Shown here: positions 20,190 to 31,776 of the stretch, piece by piece
Position numbering within the stretch: position 1 is the first letter of the stretch
Layout: each line of letters starts with the position of its first letter
Source: Lasiosphaeris hirsuta
Taxonomy: Eukaryota > Ascomycota > Sordariomycetes > Sordariales > Lasiosphaeriaceae
Assembly: GCA_030549175.1 (NCBI GenBank)
Contig: JAUKUA010000001.1
Span: 5,890,001-5,954,000, forward strand
Direction: 5' to 3'
DNA length: 64,000 nucleotides
Made by a program: the position numbers and the translations under genes
Notes under the pieces: model-generated
Told to the model about the DNA's origin: nothing
The model's database searches: none
What the model saw: the letters and a program-made list of their open reading frames with translations, nothing else

Positions 20190-23100
20190 ATGGAAAATAC
20201 ATCAAGCGCCGCAGCCTCGACGCTGACTAGGCAAAGAGCCAGCGTCGCCGTCCTGTCCTGTGCTGTCGCTGCCTCCATCGGCTACTTCTGCTACCGCATC
20301 TACAACCCTCTCCCGCCCGAGATAGAGCCCGGCCACCGCATACGCAGAAGCAATGCCGTGCGCCATCGCAGGCGCTCTATTCCCGACATACATAATGACC
20401 ATAACCACGACCATGACGATGCCAACCCCGAGGCCGAGGGCGAGCAACACCAACATGGCCGCCAACGACGACCTTCAATTGCCACTACTACCACTACTGT
20501 CGACGAACCCCAGACCGACGAGAATCTCGACCTTAATACCGTCCGGCCATTGACAGATGGCGATATCACCGAGCACCAGATGGAGGATGACTGGTACGAC
20601 GAGCCGTCCAATTTTCCGAACGTGCGCGCCGGTCAGAACATTGTCAGTTTACTTTTTAGAGTCTCCGAGGATAATGCCCGCCGGAATGCCTACGTCCACC
20701 GGGGCTGCCAATGCAATGCCTGCGGCATCGTTCCCATCCGCGGCATACGGTACCGCTGCGCCAACTGCGCCGACTTCGATCTCTGCGAGACGTGCGAGTC
20801 GCAAGGCCTCCACACTAAGACGCACATCTTCTACAAGATCAAAATCCCTGCCCCACGCCTCGGCCCCCGCCAGATGCAGTCTATCTGGTACCCGGGTGAC
20901 CCCGAGAGTTGCCTAAGAAGCCTGCCGAGGCAGTTGATTGCCAAGTTGTCCAAAGAGACTGGGTTTGAGCGGCCTGAGCTCGAAGCTCTATGGGAACAAT
21001 GGACCTTCATGGCAAACACTGAGTGGAGGGAAGATCCCGATGATCTAGGCCTGGCCATGGATCGCAAGACCTTTGAACGCTACCTGGTACCGTCTGGCGG
21101 CTATCGGCATACCGCCCCGAACCTCCTGCACGACCGCATCTTTGCATTCTACGACACCAACAATGACGATCTCGTTGGATTCTCCGAGTTCCTTCATGGA
21201 ACGTCATATCGCAAAAGAAAAGACCGTCTCCGTAAGGTTTTTGAAGGCTACGATGTGGATGGGGATGGATATGTTAATCGGCGCGACTTTTTACGCCTAT
21301 TCCGGGCCTACTATGTCTTGTTCAAGCAGATGCACAAGGACATTGTTGAAGGCCTGGACGATCAAGTTCTGAGCTCGACAGAAGCTCATCAGTTGATATC
21401 TAGCAGACAGCCACTCAGCAGTTTATTCGGTCGCGAGGGGGGGTTCCCTTCCGCGGACCCAGATCGTCCAATCGAAGGAAAAGTCATCAACGCTAACAGT
21501 GGAGACCGTTATCTCGCGGATGGAACCGATCGAGCTGTGGCTGAAGATAAAACTGACACGGCCGAGCGGGCGACGATGCTGATGAGGCTTTTCAATAGGC
21601 CATCGCATACAAATGATAGCCTCTTCCCCCTGGTGGCAGATAATCGGCAACAGATTAGCGCGGGACTTGACACCCGTTACTTGAGTGGTCTTCTGAATCC
21701 ACCAGCCCGTGTTGATGAGTTGCCAGCGTTACTGGTGGGAGAAGCCCGTGATGGGGATGAGTTTTTTGTTGTTCTTAATAATAACCATGAACACAATCAC
21801 CGGCAAGATGATGGCAGCGAATCCCAAGACGATGACATCAATGGGGACGGGGACCGCTTTGGGCAGGACGAAAACGCATCGCATCAGGCTGGTGATACCG
21901 AGGCACAGTTTGCGCAAGATCAGCCATCTCGGGCCGAAGGAGGAAACCTGGTTGAACCTGATGGATCTGCAGCCCGAGAGGAGGCTGAGAATCAGTGGCA
22001 AGCTGAACGCCGCAATACACACCACCTAGCAACAAATAGACCCACTCGAAGAAAGGCACGCTCACGGCTTCTGGAGCGCTGGAAGCGACGACAATTCTAT
22101 GTAGACGAGGAGGAAGGCGCATTTCCTCCGGAGGGCTGGAATGACGAAAAGGATATTTTGGCTAACCTCAATGGGATTGCCGGAACTTCCAAGTCTAAGG
22201 AACCTCCCTTCCTCTCGACTCGGTCGCGGTCGTCTTCGAAAGTAAGATTTGTTGAGGATACCGATGATTACGACATCAGGTCGAACCCTTCGACCTCGTC
22301 GAGGAGCATCCCTGAGAGATGGGGGGGTATGGACATTCCTGATGCTGAAAAGGATGCCGGCAAAGAAGTCTTCTACCAGGTGATCCAACAGGCATTTAAC
22401 GAGATACTTGATATTCTATTCCACTCCCAGGAAGACTTGGCGGTTGAAGCGGCGGAAACGAAGGCCCTCCGCGACCAACATAGGCCATTGTTCGAGTCTA
22501 TCAACCTCGACAAACTAAACCACAACGGCGAAAATATCACCACAAATCCAAATGTGACAGCCGAATCGGACGAGCCGACTGAAGACAAGCCACTTGAGGA
22601 TCTGCTCGCGGAGGGCGGATATTCGGTGAATCCTTCTGCCCAGGCAGGAGTTGATTTTGCTGCAGAAAGTGGCGATGGCGTTGAGATGAGCGCGAAAAAT
22701 GGAAAGGCGACGGACGGCGGTAGTGGCGAAACCTTTATTGAGGGAGAAGTGGCCGTTGACGATGGGTCAAAGGAAGAGATAGTCTATCGAGACCCCACCA
22801 TGCCACAATTCCGACCAAACTCTGTGTCACCTATCTCAAAGTCAGCAACTAGTTCTTTCAGGGCTGGCGTCCCAGCTTCGGATAACACGGCACTCGTCAA
22901 GTCGATAGAAGAGGACGACAGGTCCGAGGGGACAGATTCAAAGGGCAAATCAACCAAGCCGGTCGTCGGGAGTGCTGTCGGCGCCCCAGATGGCGGCTCT
23001 TCCTCCCAGCCGCAGATACCACGCCATGTCCTCTGCCGGTGGAAGGTTCTCGACCAAGCTGAGATGCAAGCCAAGGAGCGTGGCGGATGGGGTAGGCTGA

Positions 23101-23201
23101 ACTTTGAAGAGTTTGAGAGAATCTACAAAATAGAAGGTAGCGACGGGAGTCGGCTGGACTACCTGGGAACGTGGATCGACTTTTGCATCCCCTATCACTA
23201 G
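20190..23201 (+). CDS. Membrane-anchored ZZ zinc-finger and EF-hand protein
   Basis: Single 1,003-codon exon. Residues ~19-37 form one hydrophobic segment (VAVLSCAVAASIGYFCYRIY), so the protein is likely anchored by its N-terminus. A His/Asp-rich linker (~66-100) follows. The ZZ domain spans ~170-215: C175-X2-C178, C190-X2-C193, C199-X2-C202, H208 and H212. Two EF-hand loops follow: D322-TNNDDLVGFS-E333 and D355-VDGDGYVNRR-D366, the second with Asp instead of Glu at loop position 12. The remaining ~620 residues are acidic, Ser/Gln-rich and poorly structured, ending in a short conserved-looking block (LGTWIDFCIPYH). The order TM-ZZ-EF-EF suggests a calcium-responsive adaptor on an organelle or ER surface. 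That is inference; I recognise the architecture from filamentous fungi but not a named gene. Confidence 0.88.
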   Translation: MENTSSAAASTLTRQRASVAVLSCAVAASIGYFCYRIYNPLPPEIEPGHRIRRSNAVRHRRRSIPDIHNDHNHDHDDANPEAEGEQHQHGRQRRPSIATTTTTVDEPQTDENLDLNTVRPLTDGDITEHQMEDDWYDEPSNFPNVRAGQNIVSLLFRVSEDNARRNAYVHRGCQCNACGIVPIRGIRYRCANCADFDLCETCESQGLHTKTHIFYKIKIPAPRLGPRQMQSIWYPGDPESCLRSLPRQLIAKLSKETGFERPELEALWEQWTFMANTEWREDPDDLGLAMDRKTFERYLVPSGGYRHTAPNLLHDRIFAFYDTNNDDLVGFSEFLHGTSYRKRKDRLRKVFEGYDVDGDGYVNRRDFLRLFRAYYVLFKQMHKDIVEGLDDQVLSSTEAHQLISSRQPLSSLFGREGGFPSADPDRPIEGKVINANSGDRYLADGTDRAVAEDKTDTAERATMLMRLFNRPSHTNDSLFPLVADNRQQISAGLDTRYLSGLLNPPARVDELPALLVGEARDGDEFFVVLNNNHEHNHRQDDGSESQDDDINGDGDRFGQDENASHQAGDTEAQFAQDQPSRAEGGNLVEPDGSAAREEAENQWQAERRNTHHLATNRPTRRKARSRLLERWKRRQFYVDEEEGAFPPEGWNDEKDILANLNGIAGTSKSKEPPFLSTRSRSSSKVRFVEDTDDYDIRSNPSTSSRSIPERWGGMDIPDAEKDAGKEVFYQVIQQAFNEILDILFHSQEDLAVEAAETKALRDQHRPLFESINLDKLNHNGENITTNPNVTAESDEPTEDKPLEDLLAEGGYSVNPSAQAGVDFAAESGDGVEMSAKNGKATDGGSGETFIEGEVAVDDGSKEEIVYRDPTMPQFRPNSVSPISKSATSSFRAGVPASDNTALVKSIEEDDRSEGTDSKGKSTKPVVGSAVGAPDGGSSSQPQIPRHVLCRWKVLDQAEMQAKERGGWGRLNFEEFERIYKIEGSDGSRLDYLGTWIDFCIPYH

Positions 23202-23875
23202 GAATGGCAAGAGGGTTATGTGACAGTTCGCTAGGTTTGGTCCTCGCCCTGTACCACAGTAGCAGAGCTTTGAGCGTTCTACATTACCTGTCCCAAGATA
23301 TCAGAGCGTGACATAGCATAGCCTGCACTAATAACAACTTGAATTGAGCCTTTCTCCGCGCTTTCGCCCGCTTGTTTCTGAGAAAGGTCGGATGCCGAGA
23401 TTCAAAAAGGAAGACACAATGTACCATACATGGTAGCAACCTGTATGAAGTCTACTATGTACTACCAGCTGCCTTGTCATGGCCGAATCCTTCTGGCCGT
23501 TGCTAGTAACACGCTCTACTAGTGGGCAAGGTGGATGATAGTCTAGATTACTCTCCTCGTGGAGCCATTGCACAGCCAGGCAAGAGCCCCTTTCGGGCCC
23601 GCTGCTAACCGAGGCTTTCCTTCCATCCTTTCTATCATTCCCTCTTTCCGTCTCCCTAGTATCCAAACCTACACACAGACATGCCTCGTGGGGGTTGCAT
23701 TGTCTTTTCCTGCAATGCTGCAATATCTTAGTCGTCTGCTTCGAGGCATCTATCCCCTTCCTCCCCTCCCCCCCCCCCCACCGGCGACACGTCAGCCCTA
23801 GGAACCTTCTATTCTTGCCCGTTACCCTACTTCCATGTCTCCGTGACCACCCCCTAGGACCCGCACCTCACAAAT
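23202..23875. other. Intergenic, ZZ-EF-hand to DUF3176 gene
   Basis: Holds the 3' UTR of the upstream gene and the pyrimidine-rich leader of the next (CT-rich from ~23620, with a C12 run at 23768-23779). No coding evidence. Confidence 0.45.
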
Positions 23876-25812
23876 ATGTATTCCTGGGTCAACGAACCTC
23901 GCCCTCTCCCCTACATGCCCCCGCCCAGCAGAGTCCCCCGGGCCCCAAACCCGCCGCGTACAACTCGGGTCATGAACAGCACCGCCGATATCCCCTTCGA
24001 AACCATCGATCTCGCCCCCGACGTCGAGAAACAACATATCTCGATCTCCAACACCGCCCGAGGAGAACAGCCGACAAGGCCCGGCACCGCTCGAGGATAT
24101 TTTTCCTCTGCCGCCTGGTGGCAAGAGGAATACTGGTACGCCATCGCCTGCGTCGCAACCGCCGCATGTCTTGTCCTGCTCCTCCAGAGCTACGATGGTA
24201 GAGCGGTACCTACACTCGGGTGGGGCCTGCAGCTTGACACGGCCATCATCGCGATGGTGACGATTGTGCGTGTGTCGATGAAGGGGTTCGTCGAGGCTGC
24301 GCTGAGTCAGGGGGCGTGGATCTGGGTCGCGGAGAGGGCACAACGACGGCGGGGAAGCTACAATGCGCGGCTGTCGGATTTCAGGGTGTTTGACGAGGCG
24401 TCGAGGGGGCTCTGGGGAAGCCTTTGTCTGCTGTGGAGGATGCGGTTGAGGCATTTGGGGTGTATTGGAGCTGCCATCGTGGTTCTGATCCACGGCTTCG
24501 AGACGTTCAGTCAGCAAATGGTCATGTTTGAGCAGCGGCCCCAACTGGTAGTAAACGGGACCTATAGTCCGGCGTCTACGCCGCCAAGGTCAGAGGTTTA
24601 GGATACCTACGTTCTCCGGGGCTATCTTGGTGGTGAGTTAGATACCCCTTGAGAGCAGCAAAGACTGACCGGTATAAAGATCTTGTTCCCACCCTTTCAA
24701 CTAAGGCTGCCGTCTATAGCGGTATCATATCTACAGAGGTCCCTATCCTCACGGCGCCATGCGAGACGGCAAACTGCACCTGGCCCCTGATGCCCACCCT
24801 GGCCGCCTGTGGCAATTGCTCCCCTATCACAGTCTCAAGAAGTTGCAATCAGACTGCCCGGACTTGTACATACTCGACTGCCTCAGGCAACACCATCGAA
24901 ACCTCTATGGATTCGACAGGACACAGCAGCTTCAGCGTCGTCCCATCCAATGGAACACTCCACCCCATAGCCTCCACCACCCGTGCTTATTTCTCCGTCT
25001 TTGATATGCTTTCCCTCATCCACCCCGACGGCGAGGACCTCAACATTGCCGGCGCAGAATGCGCCCTTTGGTTCTGCATACAAGCCCTCTCGCTGAACAC
25101 GACCGAGGGTACCCAGTCCGAGACTGTCATGGCCAACTGGTCTACAACAGCCCTGAAACAAGGCGGCTCTGGAGCACATGGGGCCGAGTATGTCTTTGTA
25201 AACATACCTTCCTCCCAGCTCAACGTTGACAACGGGACACGGTATGCTGTCACGCACGAGGCAATAACGGCGCTGCGCGGTTTCATGACAGCCATCACGT
25301 CGGGTACCGTTCATGCAGACGCAAGCGCGCTTGACTACACGTCCGACTGGGTTGAAGCCATGTGGAACGCGACGACGGGCGGCATGGACAGCCTGGACAG
25401 ATGGATCGCGACGTTTGCTGCGAGCATGACGACAGAGATACGCCGCAGCGGAAACCCCAGCAGCAGCAACGCAGGGTCCGGGAAAAGGTATGACGGCTCG
25501 GCGATGCAGTTAGCGCCGTTTATACGCGTCCAGTGGTACTGGCTCGCCTACCCGGCCTTCATGATTGTTTTGAGTGTCTACTTCCTCCTCCACACCATTA
25601 TTGCGAGCGCGCGGGACGGTGTGTCGGTGTGGAAGAGCGGCGCGTTGCCAATGCTGTTCTGTCGTATCGACGATAACATCCATGACCATGTTGGGGATGG
25701 GATGGACGTTCCGGATGGGTTGGAAGAACGCGTCGGCGATGTTTGTGTCGCGATGTATCGCGGCGAGAACGGTCAGTGGGGGTTTAGAACGACATCGGGG
25801 GATGGAGATTAG
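23876..25812 (+). CDS. DUF3176 multi-pass membrane protein
   Basis: Fungal membrane protein family of unknown function. Three exons fit: 23876-24547, 24602-24632 (31 nt) and 24680-25812, total 611 aa. Intron 1 is 54 bp, a multiple of three, and its AG acceptor forms part of an in-frame TAG (24599-24601); read unspliced the gene would look broken. After splicing the text runs QLDTYVLRGYLGDLVPTLSTKAAVYSGI, matching the KAAVY(N/S)G block of the family. The N-terminal half has the WWQEEYW motif followed by a transmembrane segment (~88-103), a second segment near 119-130 and a third near 203-213 (IGAAIVVLIHGFETFSQQ). A Cys-rich, N-glycosylation-site-rich loop follows (NCTWPL, CGNCS), then a last segment near WYWLAYPAFMIVLSVYFLL. 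No enzymatic motif is present. The exon 1/2 boundary rests on frame and splice signals only. Confidence 0.8.
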
Positions 25813-28800
25813 GAGCGGTTTGGCTCAAGTAACTGTCTCTGTCAGCATGTCACAGCAACCCCTTTGCCTTGCGCGACAAGGTTCCTGCCTACCTTGTATG
25901 TACTTGCTCTCTGCTAGATTATCGCATGAAAATGCGCCACAGTGGCGAACACAAAGACGTCCACAGCAATCGTAATTATTCGTTGCAAGTAGTGAGCAGA
26001 TGGTAGAGGTTTAGGCAGCCTGTTCCACCGGGGTCTATCGATCCGCTCAAAGAATCGAGACTGTAGTTTAATGCCTATCTGTGCTGTTGGTAACTTCAAG
26101 GCTGTCCAGCCCCTGAAATGCCGCCCATACGGGAAGCGGACACCCCCCCCCCCACGTGAACCATCAAAGCTGCCTATCGACGGTCACCTATCTTGCAGTT
26201 GGCCCAAGATATACAAAGCACCCAGTCTCTCTGCAAAGATAAACGTGTGGAAGTGAATTTTGGTAGCAAATATTACGAGAAGATCTATCTAAACCCCTCC
26301 TTGGTAGTAGGCAGTTAGCCCCACGGGACAACCCTACCTAACCACCGGGCAACTGGAGTGTGATGTAGATAACAGCCGGCGAGACTTTCGGATGGTTTTG
26401 TTAGGTATGGGAGTCGGTGCCTCCAAGGAGCGAGTCGGGCGGAATGATGAGAAGAGACATGTAGTTGTCTAGAGCGTTGGTTGAAGCTATTCTATCGGGA
26501 TAAGGACGCTAGAGGTGTAGAGATGAGTGAGCCATCGATGACCACAGGCATGTTGTCTGAGGCGGCAGAAAGCCTTGCTGCCTACTGCAGTGATGGAAGC
26601 TATTGGCCTGTGTAGGACGGCTAGGTGTCAAGCAATTTGGCCAATGTAACGGGTCCTGTCCTTCGAGTAGGCGGGTGGGGAGCAAAGCCAAACGAGGCAG
26701 CATGTAAGAGGGGTCCAGGATAATTCTCTTTGCCTCCAGCACCGAAACGGTAATTATGGACTTGTCTCCGTGTAGTGTGTTCGGCAGGGAGGCTCTGCAC
26801 AGGGAGCACCGGTGGGAGGGCGAATGCGCAATTCAGAATCCAGGGCCGTCTGGAGTGGTCTATCTTGAAGCTTTGAGGGTGCAATGCAGAAAAAATTCCC
26901 AAGGCGTGCCAGCGTTGCGTCAGAATATGCTGTTAGCTCTTAGGCTGGGCCTCGGAGCGGGCCTCGAGCGGGCCTCGAGCGCTGATGTCGAGTCGCCGAC
27001 CCATTGGCGCCAGCAGACAATCCCAAACTCCAAGCTCGTAGAGATGCCGACCTAGGGCAGCTCTGTCGAAACGCCAGCCCCCAGTCGAGCATGTTGATGG
27101 GCAGGAGCAAGGTGCAGTGCCGCTTGATGTGGAGAGGAAGTCTCCGCTCATGCCTGGCGGGATAAGCACATCACGCACTGGCTGGTGCCCGAGAGTACTG
27201 CCTCAGCTGCCTCGGTGGGTTACATGCTGGTATGTCGCCTGGCATCATTAATAACATGCAACACGAAGCCGCGCGTTGTTGGCGAGTCGTCCCTGCAAGG
27301 CATGGCATGCCGAGCGAAAAGAGAGGTCCTGCAAGCTTTAATACTATGGCCACAGGCAGGTAGATAGGTAGGTAGCCAATAGAGGCATATGCATAGTCGA
27401 ACAAGAGGTCGGGGTACCTAGACAAGTGATAATGTCAGGGGAGCTGGTCAAATGTAATTACCTATTGCGCATTCAGTCTGCGCCGAGGTCACTTCATAAC
27501 CGAGCCCCTGATAGGTACCGACGGCAAGGAACTCGAAGCCTTGGGCTGCGAATTTCCGAGCCGTGTCCTTCGCAGAATCAGGGGTTTGGGTGCCGCCATG
27601 ATTTACCTGAGCTACTCCGCAGTCGTCGTGGGACGGGGAGCCCTTGGGACACCGCCCCCGCTGGGTCAATCAATCTCCCTATCTTCCCACCCACCTTGAT
27701 AGACACCACAATACCTAAAAAGGACCTTCTCTCCTTCTTCGATTCTTCTATGCCCTGCGGTCTGCCGTGTACGGTGTGTTGCGGGACTCGAGAGGGACGC
27801 CAACAGATCCGTCTCGTGCAATGTCAATTTGCTTCCCAGGTGAAGGGAGAAATGGAGAGGAAAGGGGGTGGGACGAAACGGCTGCCTACCTTACCTACGG
27901 TCCCCAAATCTGCCACCGGATCCTGGAGAATAAAAGGTACTTACGGTAAGGTAGCAAGGTACCTCATGGTAGGCAGGTGCTCTGGTTACCTGAGGTCCCG
28001 AACTTGGGCTGGTGCTGAGGAGCAGCTGCCTCCCTATGCTGCCTGTGCTGCGGGCTGTGCCCAATGCCCAGTGTATCTAGGTAAGGTAGGCAATGATCCA
28101 ACCTGCCTCGCTGCATATCCGTTCCAACCTTCAGAAGTAGGCACCCTTTCTTGCCGTTGGGTCCATAAACGGACAACTGCCGTACCTGCCCCACATGTGA
28201 AGCTATAATCCCATAAATTCTATCAAAATATTTTACAAAGATGAGTTGCCGTGCAACTTCTGTTTCCGTCCCAGCCCACGAGCCATCGATGAGCCGAGGA
28301 AATACCGTGGCCGTTTCTCGCGGTCATCCCCCTCTCATTTTCCCGGCGACAGTCTCGGTTCAGGGGGGGAAAAGGGATGGCGGTCCATAGCCCGAGGGTC
28401 TGACCGGACGGGAAGGCGAGCGAGTGTGTTGGTGGTCGGCGCCCGTGTAGAAGCATACTCTGATTGGAGCTTACAGTGTCCTCAGCACCTTGTGTACGGT
28501 AGCTCCCGCTAGATAGGACGCGCAGAGTATTTCCGCCCCTTCCCATTTGCGAGTACTCACAGCCCACATTTCCCGAACGAGAGGCAGAGACAATAGCACA
28601 AATTGAAAGCATCCTGAGTAGGAGCCAAGCTGTCATGTGAGCACTGTTGCTGCGAGTTTTGGTACCGTCGTGTCTCAGGAACAGACCAGGGCGATGCGTG
28701 GGCATGTGCGACCGACCCACTTGGCTGATGCTCTGGCGCATTTATCCCCACTTCCCTTTACAGAAGTTTGAATCTTACTCGTTGACGTCCGCGCCAGCCG

Positions 28801-31776
28801 TCCTTGCAGGTGGGGGAAGCGCCGCCAAGATCGAGACACCCCAGCCGACTCGTCTTGGTCCGAGGCACTAATGGGGCGGTACGGTGCGTATAATCCTTGC
28901 TGGCGCAGCGAGCCAAACGGGACGTCACATTTAGTAAACGAAGCATAATGGAAGCTCACAAACAAAAGCCGTCCTATTTATCTGTGGAAGCGTGGTGCAT
29001 TTGCTCCTGCAACTAGCCCTCTAGTCCACGGCCGGAGGTGCAATAGAGGAGACCTGTTGCCACTATCAAACGTGGCGCTTCGAGTACAGTGTAACCAGGC
29101 GGTCGGTAACGAGATGAGGTCGACGCGACGATGGTGATTGGTTGATAATTAGCTGAACCAAACCGTCGGGTCGCGCTAGATTATGTAAGGACCAGTAAGC
29201 TTCCAGTATGCCCTTAACTGGGGGGGGGAGGGGGGTGGGGCAGGGGAAGTTCCTAATCCGTACCCCATCCTTGAACGCCTGTTGGCTCTATCGCAACCAG
29301 GTGCAAACTGTCCAGGGAAGAGGGGAGTGGGTGCTATTTTCCCGTGAGCATTGCGCTTATTTGTGGCCGGGGACGAGAAAACCGATTGGGGGCCCTCTGT
29401 TCTCATAGTTCAGTAGCCAGTGCTGTGTAAGCCCTTCGTCCCAGTCCCCAGTCCCTCGTCCCCACTCTGCAGCCCGCAGGCTCTCTTTTGCGCTCCCCAT
29501 ACTTTTCCATGCCAAGTTTCTTTTTTTTTTCCATCGCTATTGGCGGGGCTTTATCGAGCCTTCCCGCTGCCCAGGTGCTAGGTTGTCACGACCTACCCTA
29601 GAAGGTTTCGGATCCATTTCCGTTTCCCGTTCCCCGTTCCCCGTGGTCCGCTAGCAGTCAGCCGTCACTGTCACTTCCAAGATCGTCCGATGCTGTGCCA
29701 CTTTACGCTAACTTGAGTTGCGACTTGGCGGCCTGCTGTAGAACTCCAGATCTCCCCGCAGGCCAAAGCTTCCTGATGCCGCCTCGGCGAGGTAATACCT
29801 CAAAGCGTGTACAAACGTGTCCCGCGTCAAACCCCAAGCTCATGCGATATAACCACCGCTATGAGCGTGCTGGCTCATGGAAGGTGGCCGTACTGTGCTG
29901 GCCATGTGTACATCTCAGCGACAGCAGCAAAGACCACCGAGTGTGCATATGGTGTAGGTAGCCCTCTACATCCCGGAATGCCCCAATGCATGCCTACAGG
30001 CTTCCTGTATCGTGTGACAGCATGGCTGCTCTCAGCGCTTGTCCTTATATTTGGGCGGCTAAAAGCCCTGCAAGCATCTGCAGGAGTCAATCGACATTGC
30101 AAGGTGGACAAGATGGGGATGCGGCCTGGGGTAGTTATTGGGCCACCACTCTTCGATGAGTGGCACTGGGCTGATATGTGCGCTCCAGGATCTGTCGCGC
30201 ATCGGGCTGATGCGGTGCAAAATGCATATCGAAGCCTCCCTTCTTCTCTCCCTGATAGAATCCAAGTTCCATCGAAAGGCACACAGAACGGAAAGTACAC
30301 GATCCTTTCGAGGGACCAAGTAACTTTTTGCTCTTCAAAATCGCGACCTTGGTAACGGTATGTGTTTTCGTTCTTGCCTGTCAACTCTACACTAGGTACC
30401 TAGGTAGCCTTGGGCTGCCCTGTGCACATTGTCGTGGGAGGCAATTGTCCATACCACCTAACCCCACGAAATCGCGACTTCCATTTTTTGGGCGCCAGTG
30501 CACCTGCCCGGATTTTTCGATGCTTGTCCCTCTGTGAGGCGACGGCGTATGGACTTGCCCGTTCGCGCCCCGGGTCTATCATAAATCAAGCCTCCACCGA
30601 CATCCACCAGCTCCCGCCCGCAAGCCCCAGTCAGGCACCCCCCCTCCCCCAAGCAGACAACGCTCTCCCGTTCAATCCATCCGATCGCTTCAAAGAGGTC
30701 GAAACCCACGGCCCTACTTCACTCAGCTTTTTCTGTGTACTCTAGGACCAAGGACCTTCTCCAGCTAAATAGACTCCTGGTTTTCAGGTTCAGACATGTG
30801 ATTTTTGCAGTCCAATAACCCCCCTTGCACAGTTGTCCTCCTTCTCTCTCTCCGCCAAACCGACTTTTTCCCTCCAGTCGCGGACGATCGAAAGAACGAG
30901 AAAGCCTCAAAACGGAGACAGCAGGGGGCCTTGTAACCGGGCGGGCACTAACTGAACGGCACCTTCCAGCTTTGCCGCGACGAGATTCGTGCCTGCATGT
31001 CTCACAGGGCATTGCCAATCGCGTTTCGGGGGAGCAAGGGGGAGGACTAGGGAGGGGAGAGACTCGCGCAAATAGGTTGGTGTCTTGTTATTGCCTTCTC
31101 TCCCCAAGCGAAGACAGTGTATCGCATCAAGTACCCGTCGAAGATCTCGGGCTGTGGTGAGAGCCATTTGAATTTTCTCCCTTTCTAAATTGCTGGTCAG
31201 ATCGCCTCACGCTCTCCTCTCATATTTGCGCCCATTTACGTTATCTCACGCGTAACACCATCACAGTATCGCGGAGGGCACCCGTGCATTGCCCGCTGCG
31301 CTCGCGACTTGCGACCCTAGCTCGACTCTGGCCTGTCCAAGACTCCGGTCCCAAGTTCACCGTCTGTCGGTCTCGCACGACCCCTTGAGCTACCAACTCG
31401 CTCAGGTAGTTGCATATGGTTGCAGACCAATCGTGCTGTGCTGAGTACCCACGGCACGCCCTTTTCCCCAGCTGGCCGTGTTGTTTCCTGATGAGCCTGA
31501 ACCCGGGCGGCTCACGCGCCCCCTGATAGGCGACCACCTCGCTCCGGTGTCGATACAAGCACGCTACCGGTGACTCTGCGCTGAGCCACTTGCCGAGCCC
31601 TCCCATCCTGGTGATCCAGGCCGACGGTAGCCATCTGCGACCAGGCCCCTCGGCAAGAAGATCGAAGTCACGACTTCATATGAGACAGGTGGCAGCCACC
31701 CTACCTTCCCCGACGCAAACACAGTCCAGATCAACCAACCACCACAGGAAACTTGAAACCCCGTACAGACCAGAAA
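25813..31776. other. Gene-poor block of ~6 kb
   Basis: No gene can be supported. The longest frames (27426-28208 plus, 28223-28741 minus, 29807-30355 plus) have random-looking composition, overlap opposite-strand frames and show no domains. The block is not AT-rich and shows no obvious transposon relics. It is enriched in TACCT/AGGTA words (27360-27375, 27414-27420, 27880-27890, 27935-27970, 28076-28088, 30394-30405), has an 11-bp tandem duplication at 26957-26978 and a C11 run at 26143-26153. The right ~1 kb is presumably promoter and long leader of the F-box gene. Confidence 0.5.
26957..26978. repeat. Tandem duplication, 11-bp unit x2
   Basis: The unit GCGGGCCTCGA is repeated twice without a mismatch, in intergenic sequence. 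Confidence 0.7.

Noticed and set aside
24599..24601. Apparent premature TAG in the DUF3176 gene suggesting a pseudogene
   Set aside because: A 54-bp intron with GTAGTA donor ending exactly in this TAG restores family sequence, so it is read as an acceptor.
27426..28208. 260-codon frame in the 26-31 kb gap
   Set aside because: Begins and runs through TACCT-rich intergenic repeats, with no protein-like segments or homology signature.
28223..28741. Possible small secreted protein (hydrophobic segment MTAWLLLRMLSICAIVSAS) on the minus strand
   Set aside because: The hydrophobic stretch is internal to a frame of random composition, with no supporting splice or family evidence.
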